Notes under the pieces: generated by a model
Told to the model about the DNA's origin: nothing
Seen by the model: only the letters and a program-made list of their open reading frames with translations
The model's database searches: none
Assembly: GCF_015355765.1 (NCBI RefSeq)
Contig: NZ_JACWNA010000018.1
Coordinates: 23,040-87,039, forward strand
DNA length: 64,000 bases
DNA from: Actinomyces haliotis
GTDB lineage: Bacteria > Actinomycetota > Actinomycetes > Actinomycetales > Actinomycetaceae
Direction: 5' to 3'
Shown here: piece after piece, positions 36,163-45,414 of the stretch
Numbering within the stretch: position 1 is the first letter of the stretch
How the letters are laid out: each line of letters opens with the position of its first letter
Position numbers and translations under genes: made by a program

Positions 36163-37136
36163 ACCGGCCCGCCGTGCGCCTCCTGCCCCACCCGGTCACG
36201 CCCGTGAGCCCCGAGCACGTCTCAGGGCTCCTCTCCCTGACCGACCTCGACCCGGTCGGCGGCCTCGCCCTCGCCCACCAGGTCTCGCGCTGGACCCGTT
36301 GGGGGCGCGGCGACGTCGTCGTCCTCGGACGCCCCGGCAGGCCCGACGGCGCGGCCTGGGCCACGGGCTCCCTCATGCCCTTCGGCCTCGCGCCCCGGCC
36401 CCGGCTCGGGCACGACGGCGCGGACAGGGGACAGCTGCGCGCACTCGCGGCGCACGCCCGCGCGCGGCTCACCCGCCAGGGCTCCGTCTCCGGACCCGCG
36501 CAGGACGTCGAGGCCGTCTGGCCCGAGCTCGTCGCCATCGGTCAGGCGTCCCGTGAGGAGCGGTGGGTCCAGCCCCTCCTCGTCGCCCCCTTCCCGCCCG
36601 AGGGGCTCGCCGACGGCGTCGTCCGGGCGCGCCCCGCCGCGCGCTGGGCCGCCGAGGGCCTGCGCGCCGCCCGCGGCGAGGAGACCGGTCTCGTGCTGCC
36701 CGCCTCCGTCGCCATGTTCGTCGGCGAGCTCGGCTACGACCCGACGGCCTCGGGCGGCTCCTACGCCCGGCACGTCGAGGGGCTCGTCGCCATGGGTCGC
36801 TCCTACGTCCTCCTCGACGACGGCACTGGCCGCCCGCCCGTGCCGGGAGGCCCGGTCGAGGCGGCCTTCAAGGCCGACGTCGGCGCGATGCGGCGCGGCG
36901 AGGGCGGTCGCCCCGGCGTCGCCCAGCTCACCGGCGTGTGGACCCGCGACGACCTGCGCGGACGCGGGGTCGCGACGGCGGCGCTCGCCACCACCGTGGA
37001 CCGCGTGCGCGCCGAGCACCTGGGCCCCGACGGGATCGTCAGCCTCTACGTCAACGACTTCAACACACCCGCGATCGGCCTGTACTCCGGCCTCGGCTTC
37101 GAGCGCGTCGGGACCTACGCGACGGTGCTCCTGTAA
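36159..37136 (+). CDS. DUF4081/GNAT acetyltransferase, Rv2867c-like
   Basis: A 325-residue protein with an N-terminal DUF4081-type region and a C-terminal GNAT domain: LTGVWTRDDLRGRGVATAAL (acetyl-CoA loop) and YVNDFNTPAIGLYSGLGFERVGTY. In mycobacteria the ortholog follows dxr-rip1-ispG. Here it overlaps rseP by four bases, so ispG has been cleanly lost or was never present. The substrate is unknown. It is convergent with the mvaE fusion gene. Confidence 0.88.
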   Translation: MNRPAVRLLPHPVTPVSPEHVSGLLSLTDLDPVGGLALAHQVSRWTRWGRGDVVVLGRPGRPDGAAWATGSLMPFGLAPRPRLGHDGADRGQLRALAAHARARLTRQGSVSGPAQDVEAVWPELVAIGQASREERWVQPLLVAPFPPEGLADGVVRARPAARWAAEGLRAARGEETGLVLPASVAMFVGELGYDPTASGGSYARHVEGLVAMGRSYVLLDDGTGRPPVPGGPVEAAFKADVGAMRRGEGGRPGVAQLTGVWTRDDLRGRGVATAALATTVDRVRAEHLGPDGIVSLYVNDFNTPAIGLYSGLGFERVGTYATVLL

Positions 37137-37211
37137 GCACCGGGCGCAGCGCCTGCTGAGCGCCCGCTGAGCGGTCCGCGCCTCAGCCCACGCGCCGCGC
37201 CTCCTCGGGCG

Positions 37212-39917
37212 TCAGCCCAGGCCCGCGAGGATCGCCCGCGCCGTCTCCTCGTTCATGCGCTCCGCGTGCCGCAGCCCCTCGGCCACGGCCTCGATCCGGG
37301 CGCCGGTCGCCCCGACGGCCATGGCGAGGGCGCGCGCCTGCAGGTTCATGTGCCCGCGCTGGATCCCGTCGGTGACGAGCGCTCGCACGGCGGTGAGGTT
37401 CTGGGCCAGGCCCGTCGCCGCGGCCACGCGCGCGAGATCGACGGCGGAGTCCGCGCCGAGCAGGCCGAGGGCGGCGCGAGCCTCGGGCAGCGCCCGGGAG
37501 GAGCCGCCCACGGTCGCCATCGGCAGCGGCAGCGTCATCTCGCCGTGCAGCACGACGCCGCCGTCCTCTCCGGTCCGCGTCGACCACTGCGACAGGCCGC
37601 GGTAGCGGCCGTCACGTGCCGCCCAGGCGTGGCAGCCCGCCTCGATCGCCCGGGTGTCGTTCCCGACGGCGAGGACGACTGCGTGGACGCCGTTCATGAC
37701 GCCCTTGTTGTGGGTGACGGCGCGGTGCACGTCCACCTGGGCGAGGTCGGAGGCCAGGGCGATCCTGCGGGCCTGCTCGGCGCCCAGGCCCTCGAGGACG
37801 GCACGGCCCTCGGCGGAGTTCGCGGAGGGACCGCTCTCGGCGCCGACGCCCGCCGCGGCGGCGTCGCGTCGGGAGACGAGCAGGTGCGCGGGCACGTCGC
37901 AGGACACGGTTACGAGGGACTCCGTGGCGTCGTTGGAGATGATCGCCATGAGCACCTCCTCACGGGGCAGCCGCTCGCGCAGGAGGGCGGCGACCGCCTC
38001 GGCGATCGCGTCGACGATGTTCGCGCCCTGGGCGTCTCGGACGTCGACGAGGAGGTCGAGGCAGACGAACGAGCGGGCGCGCGGTCCGTCTCCGTCGTCG
38101 TCGGAGCCACTGCCGTCCGGGCCCACTGGGCCGGCGACCTCCCGGACGCGTACGTCGCGCAGCCCGCCGCCCCGCTTGAGGATCGAGGGGTAGGCCTTGG
38201 CGGCCGCCTCGTCGATCTCGGGGCCCAGCGCGGAGATCGTCCGCGGCAGGTCGGCGGCGACCGGGTTGACGAGCACGACCTGCCCGATCATGAGACGGCC
38301 GGGGACCTGCGTGCGGAAGCCCCCGGCGCCGCGGACGATGCGCGCGCCGTTCGAGGCGGCGGCGACGACGCTCGCCTCCTCGGTGGTCATCGGCACGGTC
38401 CACGAGCGGCCGTCGACGACGAGCCCCGGCAGCACGCCGAGCGGCAGGTGCGTCTGGCCGACCTGGTTCTCGATGAGGCCGGCGGCCGTGTCAGGGGCGA
38501 GGCCGAGCGGCGAGGCGAGGACCTCGGCGTCGGCGGGGGAGAGGACGCCGTCGTCGACGAGCCGCTCGCGGCGCCCGGCGGGGCTGAGCCGGTAGAAGGG
38601 GACGGAGGTGCCACCCGACGGGGCGGTGGTGGAGGTCGAGGCCTCCGCAGCGGCACTCTCCTTACCGAGACCCGCAGGTCGTTCCAGGAGGGCGGCGAGC
38701 CCGAGGCCGCCGCCGACGCACAGGGAGGCGACGCCGCGGGACTCACCCTCGCGCACCATCCGGTGAGCCAGGGTGACGAGGAGGCGGACGCCGGTCGAGC
38801 CGAGGGGGTGCCCCAGGGCGATGGCCCCGCCGTCGGGGTTGACGCGTGCCGGGTCGAGGCCGAGCTCGCGGGTGGCCGCCACTGTCGTCACGGCGAAGGC
38901 CTCGTTGATCTCCCAGGAGTCCACGTCGCCGACAGCGTGCCCGGTTCGCTCCAGGAGCGCCGGGATGGCGAAGCGCGGCGCGATGCCCATGACCGCCGGG
39001 TCGATGGCGATCTCCTCGTAGTCGGTGAGCCGGGCCAGGACCGGCAGACCGTGCGCTCGTGCGTACGCCGCGGAGGCCAGGACGACGGCGGAGGCGCCGT
39101 CCGTGACGGGCGAGGCGTTGGCCGCGGTGACGACGCCGTCCTCGGAGAAGACGGGGGACAGAGCGGCGATGCCCTCGGCGGTCGAGCCGCCTCGGATGGG
39201 CTCGTCGGCCGTCATGACGGTGCCGTTGGTGAGCGCGACCGGCACGATCTCCGCGTCGAAGACGCCGTCCTCGGTGGCGGCGGCGGCCCGCTGCTGGGAG
39301 ACGAGCGCCCACGCGTCCTGAGAGGCCCGGTCGACGCCCCACCGCTGCGACACCTCCTCGGCGGTGAGCCCCATCGGCGTGCCCGTGAAGGCGTCCTCGA
39401 GGGCGTCCGTCATGAGCGACGGACGGGGCTCGCCGTAGGAGCGGGTCCCGTCGTCGTAGGCGGAAACGAGGGGCGCCCGGGTCATCGACTCCGTGCCCGC
39501 CGCGACGACGACCTCGGCGCGCCCGAGCTGGATGAGCTGGGCGCCGAGCACGACGGCCTTCAGGCCCGAGCCGCACACCTCGTTCACGGTGGTGGCCGGG
39601 ACATCGTGCGCCAGCCCAGCGCCCAGGCTAACCTGCCGGGCGACGTTCTGCCCCGAGCCCGCCTGGATGACGTTGCCGACGACGACCTGGGCGACGTCCT
39701 CGCGCACGCTCGGCACGGCGTCGAGCGCCCCGCGGACGGCGAGGACCCCGAGGTCCACGGCGCTGCGATCGGCCAGGGCCCCGCGGCGCCTCCCCATCGG
39801 TGTGCGCACGGCCGCCACGAGGACGACGTCGTCGTCCGCCAGCGGTACCGGTGCCGGAGCGGAGCCGCTGGTCAGGGCCCCGTCCTCGGCTCCCTGAGCG
39901 GTGCGTGCGTCGTTCAT
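37212..39917 (-). CDS. mvaE: Acetyl-CoA acetyltransferase / HMG-CoA reductase fusion
   Basis: A 901-residue bifunctional enzyme resembling enterococcal MvaE. It condenses two acetyl-CoA and also reduces HMG-CoA to mevalonate. Residues about 28-420 are a thiolase with nucleophile Cys115 in NEVCGSGLKAV, NEAFAVTTV, GGAIALGHPLGSTG and SLCVGGGLG. A Ser/Thr-rich linker (about 420-435) joins a class II HMG-CoA reductase with ENQVGQTHLPLG, DVHRAVTHNKGVMNG, MATVGGSS and the catalytic His in DGIQRGHM. An acidic Gly/Asp insert lies within the reductase (about 600). The ATG at 39917 has GGGGGA upstream. It is transcribed divergently from mvaS. Confidence 0.95.
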   Translation of the reverse strand: MNDARTAQGAEDGALTSGSAPAPVPLADDDVVLVAAVRTPMGRRRGALADRSAVDLGVLAVRGALDAVPSVREDVAQVVVGNVIQAGSGQNVARQVSLGAGLAHDVPATTVNEVCGSGLKAVVLGAQLIQLGRAEVVVAAGTESMTRAPLVSAYDDGTRSYGEPRPSLMTDALEDAFTGTPMGLTAEEVSQRWGVDRASQDAWALVSQQRAAAATEDGVFDAEIVPVALTNGTVMTADEPIRGGSTAEGIAALSPVFSEDGVVTAANASPVTDGASAVVLASAAYARAHGLPVLARLTDYEEIAIDPAVMGIAPRFAIPALLERTGHAVGDVDSWEINEAFAVTTVAATRELGLDPARVNPDGGAIALGHPLGSTGVRLLVTLAHRMVREGESRGVASLCVGGGLGLAALLERPAGLGKESAAAEASTSTTAPSGGTSVPFYRLSPAGRRERLVDDGVLSPADAEVLASPLGLAPDTAAGLIENQVGQTHLPLGVLPGLVVDGRSWTVPMTTEEASVVAAASNGARIVRGAGGFRTQVPGRLMIGQVVLVNPVAADLPRTISALGPEIDEAAAKAYPSILKRGGGLRDVRVREVAGPVGPDGSGSDDDGDGPRARSFVCLDLLVDVRDAQGANIVDAIAEAVAALLRERLPREEVLMAIISNDATESLVTVSCDVPAHLLVSRRDAAAAGVGAESGPSANSAEGRAVLEGLGAEQARRIALASDLAQVDVHRAVTHNKGVMNGVHAVVLAVGNDTRAIEAGCHAWAARDGRYRGLSQWSTRTGEDGGVVLHGEMTLPLPMATVGGSSRALPEARAALGLLGADSAVDLARVAAATGLAQNLTAVRALVTDGIQRGHMNLQARALAMAVGATGARIEAVAEGLRHAERMNEETARAILAGLG

Positions 39918-39949
39918 GGCGTCCCCCGTCCTGAGAAGATATCCGGCGT

Positions 39950-39955
39950 AGTCTA
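39950..39955 (-). promoter_or_regulatory. Candidate mvaE promoter -10
   Basis: TAGACT on the - strand about 33 bases before the mvaE ATG, in the 161-base divergent gap with mvaS. The same hexamer lies before ylxR-infB. I see no obvious operator shared by the two genes. Confidence 0.45.
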
Positions 39956-40078
39956 GGGCACTCGGACCACCCGGGTCCGCCCCGCCGCGAGACTCGCGGC
40001 GGTGCCCGCACACCGGTCCCCGGAACGCTCCGACGACGGCGCGGACCCGGGGGCGACGCCACACCACTGGAGGACCCC

Positions 40079-41275
40079 GTGCCCATCGGAATCGACGCCC
40101 TCGAGATCGCGACCCCACGCCTCTTCCTCCCGATGACGGACCTCGCCCTCGCCCGCGACGTCGATCCCGCCAAGTTCCACGTCGGCCTCGGCCAGGACGA
40201 GATGGCCGTCGCGCCGGCCACCGCCGACCCCGTGACCCTCGGCGCCCGTGCCGCGGCGGCCGTCCTCGACCGCACCGAGCAGTCCGACCGCGACGCCCTC
40301 GGCCTCATCGTGCTCGGCACCGAGTCCGGCGTCGACGCCTCCAAGGCCATGGCCGTCATGGTGCACGGCCTCCTCGCCCAGGAGTACCGGCTGCCCGACA
40401 CGGTGCGCGCCTTCGACCTGCGCGAGGCGTGCTACGGCGGCACCGCGGGCCTCCTCACCGCCGTCGACTACGTCGCCGCCCACCCCGGCCGTACCGCTCT
40501 CGTCATCGCCACCGACCTCGCCCGCTACGGCCTGCGCACCGGTGGTGAGCCCACGCAGGGAGCCGGCGCCGTCGCCATGCTGGTGCGCGAGGACCCGCGC
40601 CTCCTCGTGATCGACCCCGCCACGACCGCCGTCACCACCGACGTCTACGACTTCTGGCGCCCCGAGGGCGAGGACGTCCCGCGCGTCGACGGCAAGCTTT
40701 CCAACCGCTGCTACACGGAGACCTTCACCCGCGCCTGGGAGGCCCACACCGCCGCCACCGGGCTCGACCTGCCGGACTACGCGGCCCTGTGCTTCCACCT
40801 GCCCTACACGAAGATGGGGCGCAAGGCGCTCGCCTGCGTCCTCACCCCGGATCAGGCCGCCGGGCGCGGGCTCACCAGGATCCACGACCGCTACGAGGAG
40901 TCGATCGCCTACTCGCGCCGCATCGGCAACTGCTACACGGCCTCGCTCTGGCTCGGCGTCGCCTCGCTCCTCGACGCCGGGAGCATCGCCGCCGGGGACC
41001 GCCTCGCACTCTTCTCCTACGGCTCTGGCGCCGTCGGCGAGCTCATTGACGCGACCGTCGTGGACGGCTTCGAGGAGCGCCGCGACCCGGACGCCGAGCG
41101 CGCCCGCCTCGACGCCCGCACGGCGCTCACCGTCGAGCAGTACGAGCAGGTCCTCACCGAGTCCCTGGATCCCGCCGGCGAGGACACGAGCGGCACGGCC
41201 TTCGTCGACGAGGGGCCGTACGCCCTCACCGGCGTCGAGGGCGGCATCCGCCGGTACCGCAGGCCGCGCGGCTGA
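40079..41275 (+). CDS. mvaS: HMG-CoA synthase
   Basis: A 398-residue enzyme making HMG-CoA from acetoacetyl-CoA and acetyl-CoA. The catalytic Glu is in GLGQDEMAV, nucleophile Cys118 in REACYGGTAG and the His in CFHLPYTKMGRKAL. A GGAGGA ribosome site precedes the GTG. It is divergent from mvaE. Following genes have their own promoter, so it is probably monocistronic. Confidence 0.95.
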   Translation: MPIGIDALEIATPRLFLPMTDLALARDVDPAKFHVGLGQDEMAVAPATADPVTLGARAAAAVLDRTEQSDRDALGLIVLGTESGVDASKAMAVMVHGLLAQEYRLPDTVRAFDLREACYGGTAGLLTAVDYVAAHPGRTALVIATDLARYGLRTGGEPTQGAGAVAMLVREDPRLLVIDPATTAVTTDVYDFWRPEGEDVPRVDGKLSNRCYTETFTRAWEAHTAATGLDLPDYAALCFHLPYTKMGRKALACVLTPDQAAGRGLTRIHDRYEESIAYSRRIGNCYTASLWLGVASLLDAGSIAAGDRLALFSYGSGAVGELIDATVVDGFEERRDPDAERARLDARTALTVEQYEQVLTESLDPAGEDTSGTAFVDEGPYALTGVEGGIRRYRRPRG

Positions 41276-41381
41276 GCCGACGGGCTGGTTCGCGGTCGCA
41301 CGGGTCCCCGGCGGCGGCGCTCCCTCTCCCGACGTCCGCCGCGACGAGACCGGGAGCACGGCGCGGGAGCGGCCCAGCCGC

Positions 41382-41387
41382 TAGCAT
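41382..41387 (+). promoter_or_regulatory. Leaderless -10 candidate for small membrane gene
   Basis: TAGCAT ends 8 bases before the GTG at 41396, and no Shine-Dalgarno sequence is seen. Confidence 0.45.
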
Positions 41388-41395
41388 CGGCCCTC

Positions 41396-41728
41396 GTGCA
41401 CAACCCCGATACAGCTCCCACGGGCACCGCCGCGACGGCTGAGGCGGCGCCCAACGTCGAGGTCTGGAACGACCTCGTCTCGCCCCGAGACCTGCTCGTC
41501 TGCCTCCTCGTCTCCGCGGCCTGCGCCGTCGTCTCCCTCGTCATCGCCGGAGCGACCGGCTCCCAGCCCCTCTTCTGGAGCCTGGGCGGCTGCGTCCTCG
41601 GCTTCGTCATCAGCTGCCTCGTCGTGCGGCCCAAGCGCGAGGTCCTCGTCATCGACGACACGGTGGAACACACCTCCGACGACGCTGCCGCCGACTCGGT
41701 CACCACCAGCGAGGGAGCAGCCCGATGA
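41396..41728 (+). CDS. Small two-helix membrane protein
   Basis: A 110-residue protein with two transmembrane helices (about 31-52 and 58-78) between a soluble N-terminus and an acidic C-terminus. I do not recognise the family. It overlaps the following TctA-like gene by four bases (ATGA), so the pair is made together; a TctB-like small subunit is a guess from position, although TctB usually has four helices. Confidence 0.75.
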   Translation: MHNPDTAPTGTAATAEAAPNVEVWNDLVSPRDLLVCLLVSAACAVVSLVIAGATGSQPLFWSLGGCVLGFVISCLVVRPKREVLVIDDTVEHTSDDAAADSVTTSEGAAR

Positions 41729-43086
41729 CCCTCGCCATGCTCGGGACCGTCCTCCTCGCCGTCCTCGGCGCCATCGTCCTCTACTCCTTCATCGGCTTCA
41801 TCCCCGGCACCGACGAGACGAGCGTCCTCGCGCCCGTCACCCTCACCCTCGTGCTCGCCGGCGCCGCACCCCAGGTCGTCCTGTCCTTCTTCATCGCCGC
41901 GATCGTCACCCTCAACCTCATGAACGCGATCCCGACGGCGCTCGTCGGCCTGCCCGGCGGCGTCATGAGCGCCCCGCTCATGGACCACGCCGTCCTCCTG
42001 CGCTCCCGCGGGCTCGCCGCGACGACCATCCGGAAGATGGCCGTCGGCAGCGCCATCGGCACCGTCGTGTCCATCCCGCTGTCCTTCGCCCTCGCGGGAC
42101 TGCTGGCCCCGATCGCCGAGCCCATCAAGTCCCAGGCGCCGGTCATCCTCGCCGCCGGCGCCGTCCTCCTGGCGCTGCTCGGGCGGAACAAGGTGATCGC
42201 GCTCGTCTCGATCATCCCGCTCGCCCTCATGTTCCAGGCACTGCCGGCCCTCTACCGCTCCGCCGGCGTCATCGCGCAGGACAAGAGCGTCAACGTCTCC
42301 TTCTTCCTCGGCATCACCGTCGGCCCCATGCTGCTCACCCTGCTCGAGGTCCTCAACACCCGTCTGCGCGAGGGTCTGCCCCACGGCCACCTCACCGAGG
42401 CCCGCTTCACGCGCGCTGGCTTCGACGAGACAGAGCTGCGACCCACGCGGCTCGTCACGCGCGCCGAGGGTTGGTGGAGCGCCGCCATGGCCGCCGTCTC
42501 GACGCCGCTCTTCGTCCTGTCCCCGGTGGGACTCACCTTCCTCCTCGGGGAGTCGGCGGCGGCGCGCGCGGGCAAGGACCCGGTCAGGAAGGCGCAGCGG
42601 GCCGTCACCGTCATGAGCGCCCTCACCCACTCGACCTACCTCGCGGGCGTCATCATCCCGCTCGTCGCGCTCGGCATCCCGATCTCCGGCGTCTCCGCCG
42701 GGCCCGCCGGGCCGCTCTTCCAGGCCGGCACCGTCTACACGCTCGATCACAACCTCCACCACCTGCTGAGCACCTGGCAGTTCGTCGTCTGCACGCTCAT
42801 CGGGGCACTGCTGGCGGTCGTCGTCACCTACGTCGTCGCCGTGCGGTGGTCGAGCCAGATCACGCGCTTCGTCATGCGGCACGTGCCCCACGAGGCCGTC
42901 CTCGCGCTCTTCATCGCGCTCATCCTCGTGCTCGCCTACATCGACGCCGGCGTCGCCAACGTCTTCGGCGTCCTGCTCATCGGCGTCGTGTGCGGCGCCT
43001 TCAACCGCCTCGGCGTCTCCTACGGCGTCCAGTTCATGACGCTCTACGCCTCGGCCGGCGTCGTCACCTGGCTCACGGCGGTCTGA
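41725..43086 (+). CDS. TctA-like multi-spanning permease
   Basis: A 453-residue membrane protein with about eleven hydrophobic segments. The N-terminal YSFIGFIPGTDETSVLAPVTL and the PTALVGLPGGVMSAPLMDHA stretch recall the large subunit of tripartite tricarboxylate transporters (TctA, with Gly-Pro-Gly motifs), and there is a rough internal two-fold layout. No periplasmic TctC binding protein is encoded nearby. Its place inside the mevalonate cluster suggests a carboxylate substrate, possibly mevalonate or a precursor, but this is inference. It may belong to a distinct TctA-related family. Confidence 0.6.
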   Translation: MTLAMLGTVLLAVLGAIVLYSFIGFIPGTDETSVLAPVTLTLVLAGAAPQVVLSFFIAAIVTLNLMNAIPTALVGLPGGVMSAPLMDHAVLLRSRGLAATTIRKMAVGSAIGTVVSIPLSFALAGLLAPIAEPIKSQAPVILAAGAVLLALLGRNKVIALVSIIPLALMFQALPALYRSAGVIAQDKSVNVSFFLGITVGPMLLTLLEVLNTRLREGLPHGHLTEARFTRAGFDETELRPTRLVTRAEGWWSAAMAAVSTPLFVLSPVGLTFLLGESAAARAGKDPVRKAQRAVTVMSALTHSTYLAGVIIPLVALGIPISGVSAGPAGPLFQAGTVYTLDHNLHHLLSTWQFVVCTLIGALLAVVVTYVVAVRWSSQITRFVMRHVPHEAVLALFIALILVLAYIDAGVANVFGVLLIGVVCGAFNRLGVSYGVQFMTLYASAGVVTWLTAV

Positions 43087-43103
43087 ACAGCCGGCTGCTG
43101 ACG

Positions 43104-43152
43104 ACGACGGCGGGGCCGGTCCTCCCGAGAGGGAGACCGGCCCCGCCGTCGT
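43104..43152. terminator. Bidirectional terminator, TctA-like gene and fni
   Basis: A long hairpin between two convergent genes: ACGACGGCGGGGCCGGTC pairs with GACCGGCCCCGCCGTCGT, and CTCCC/GGGAG close the loop. The stem base is shared with the hairpin after infB (57396-57445). Confidence 0.8.
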
Positions 43153-43162
43153 ACGTGCGCTC

Positions 43163-44287
43163 TCAGGCGCGCGAGCGCCGGGCGAGCCGCTCCAGGTCGA
43201 TGTCGAGAAGGCGCGCCCGCTCCGCCGTCTCGCCCGTGATGAGGACGTCGGTGCGCTGCAGGCCCGGCACGTCCGAGGCGCCGACGAGCGCCATGAGAGA
43301 GCGCAGCTGACTCGTCCACGAGGCGAGCTCCGCCTCGAGGGCCTCCGGGCCTCCGCCGACCAGCGTGCGCAGGAAGTGCCCCGACGCACCGGCGGCGCAG
43401 GCGCCGAGCGAGAGCGCCCGGACGACGTCGAGCGGCGTGCGCACGCCGCCCGAGGCGAGGACCGGCACGTCGACGGCGTCGGGACCCGCGGCGGACTCGA
43501 GGAGGCTGAGGATCGCGGACTGGCCCCAGCCGGTGAGGTAGGAGAACTCCATCTCGGGGCGGCGCGAGTTCTCGATGGCGACGAAGTCGGTGCCTCCGTT
43601 GCCTGCGACGTCGACGGCGGCGACGCCGAGGCCGATGACCTCGTCCACGGTCCGCCGGGACAGCCCGAAGCCGACCTCCTTGACCACGACCGGGACGTCG
43701 ACCGCCTCGACGATGGCCGCCACGGCGTCGGCCCAGGAGGAGAAGTCGCGGTCGCCCTCCGGCATGACGACCTCCTGGGCGACGTTGAGGTGGACCTGGA
43801 GGGCGTTGGCGTCGAGCATGTCGACGGCGCGGCTGGCGAGCTCGGGGGAGACGGTCGGCCCGACGTTCGCCAGGACGAAGGCCTCCGGAGCGTTCCGGCG
43901 GATGACGGAGAAGGTCTCGGCGAGGTCCGGGTCGCGCAGGGCGACGTGCTGGGAGCCGGTCGCGATGGCGATGCCGGCGCCGGCGGCGGCGCGCGCGAGG
44001 TCCGCGTTGATCGCGGCCGTCTTGGGCGTCCCGCCGGTCATGGCATTGATGTAGAGGGGCAGGCCCCAGGTGGCGCCGAGCACCTCGGTGCGCGTGTCGA
44101 CCGTGTCGATGCAGGTGCCCGGCAGGGCGTGGTGCATGAAGGCGACGTCGTCGTAGCCGGTGCGGCGCTCCGGGTCGTGGAGGCCGACGGCGAGGGCGAC
44201 GTGCTCGTCCTTGCGGTGGGCGTGCTGGGCGACGCTCGGCTGGGTCTGCTGGTGGGCCGCCTGCGGCTCGGCGGGCTGCTCGCTCAT
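43163..44287 (-). CDS. fni: Type 2 isopentenyl-diphosphate isomerase
   Basis: A 374-residue FMN-dependent enzyme interconverting IPP and DMAPP, the last step here. Motifs are RKDEHVALAV, INAMTGGT, HLNVAQEVVMPEGDR, VVKEVGFGLS, VDVAGNGGTDF and ASGGVRTPLDV. Use of the flavin isomerase rather than Idi-1 fits mevalonate clusters of actinobacteria and cocci. The ATG overlaps the mvaK2 stop (ATGA); it is the last gene of mvaK1-mvaD-mvaK2-fni. Confidence 0.95.
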   Translation of the reverse strand: MSEQPAEPQAAHQQTQPSVAQHAHRKDEHVALAVGLHDPERRTGYDDVAFMHHALPGTCIDTVDTRTEVLGATWGLPLYINAMTGGTPKTAAINADLARAAAGAGIAIATGSQHVALRDPDLAETFSVIRRNAPEAFVLANVGPTVSPELASRAVDMLDANALQVHLNVAQEVVMPEGDRDFSSWADAVAAIVEAVDVPVVVKEVGFGLSRRTVDEVIGLGVAAVDVAGNGGTDFVAIENSRRPEMEFSYLTGWGQSAILSLLESAAGPDAVDVPVLASGGVRTPLDVVRALSLGACAAGASGHFLRTLVGGGPEALEAELASWTSQLRSLMALVGASDVPGLQRTDVLITGETAERARLLDIDLERLARRSRA

Positions 44288-45414
44288 CGGTCCTCGGTCC
44301 TCGAGTCTCGGGTGTGGACGGCAAGGTCGAGGGGGACGACGCCAGCGGCCATCCATCCGGAGCGGATCGCGTGCTCCTCGACGTGCGGCGGGCACAGCGC
44401 GATGCCGCAGTCGCCGCCGCCGGCGCCCGAGGACTTCGCGGCGGCGCCGTGCTCCCGGGCGATCTCGACGAGGCTGCTCAGCAGGGGCGTCTCGATGGTG
44501 ACGCCGGTCGAGGCGGCGAGCCCGGCGAGGAGCATCCGGTCCTCCTGGACACGGGCGGCGACGGCGTCGAGGTCACCGGACTCCATCGCTCTCACGAGGC
44601 CCGCGAGGCAGGCCTGGGAGCCCGCGAGGAACTCCTCGTAGTCGAGGGCAGCGGGAGCGGCCGCGTGGGCGCCGTGCTGGACGTCGGCGACGAGACCGGC
44701 GGTCGAGGCCGGGTCCCCGGTCCATCCGACGAGGAGGTCGACGCCGGCGGGGGGCTCGAGGCGCTCGATGCGCAGCCCCGGCCACTCGGCCAGGAGCATG
44801 TCGCCGACGCTGCGCTCGGCGCGCTCCTCGCGCATCCACGTCCGGTTGGGCGAGGAGTAGTCGACCCAGCCGGTGAAGGTCGAGGCGGCCAGGTCGCCTG
44901 CGGAGCCGATGGGCTCGACGGAGTCCGAGGCGAGCAGGCAGAGCTTGTAGACCTCCGTGTCGGTGAGGCGCAGCCCGTAGAAGGCGGCGACCGCGCGGAC
45001 CGTCGCGACCGTGACCGCGGCGGAGGAGCCGAGGCCGAGCTTGCGGCCGGAGGCGTCGTCGAGCTGGGAGTCGACGTCGAGGTCGAAGAGGCGGAGCTCG
45101 CCGCCGCGCTCCCGGGCGAGCGACTCGACGAGGCGGATCGCGGAGAGGACGTAGTCGACCGGTGCGCCCTCGACGAGCGCGGTCCCGTCCTCGGGGCGGC
45201 GGCGCCATGAGCGGGGGCCCCCGGCGTACAGGCTGGAGGCGATCCGGCCCGAGCGACGACCGGGGTCGTGGACGGGGGAGACGGTGACCGTGATGAAGCG
45301 GTCAACGGCGACGAGGACGGCGCGGTGGCCGGGCTCGACGACGGCGTACTCGCCGGCCACGTAGAGCTTGCCCGGGGCGCGGCGCGAGACGGCGCCCAAG
45401 CCGTCCCCGCTCAC
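44284..45414 (-). CDS. mvaK2: Phosphomevalonate kinase
   Basis: A 376-residue GHMP kinase that phosphorylates 5-phosphomevalonate. Motif 1 is PGKLYVAGEYAVVEPGHRAVL, motif 2 GLGSSAAVTVATV and motif 3 KSSGAGGGDCGIAL. The substrate call rests on the GEYAVVEPG form and operon position. The GTG at 45414 overlaps the mvaD stop (GTGA). Confidence 0.92.
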   Translation of the reverse strand: MSGDGLGAVSRRAPGKLYVAGEYAVVEPGHRAVLVAVDRFITVTVSPVHDPGRRSGRIASSLYAGGPRSWRRRPEDGTALVEGAPVDYVLSAIRLVESLARERGGELRLFDLDVDSQLDDASGRKLGLGSSAAVTVATVRAVAAFYGLRLTDTEVYKLCLLASDSVEPIGSAGDLAASTFTGWVDYSSPNRTWMREERAERSVGDMLLAEWPGLRIERLEPPAGVDLLVGWTGDPASTAGLVADVQHGAHAAAPAALDYEEFLAGSQACLAGLVRAMESGDLDAVAARVQEDRMLLAGLAASTGVTIETPLLSSLVEIAREHGAAAKSSGAGGGDCGIALCPPHVEEHAIRSGWMAAGVVPLDLAVHTRDSRTEDR

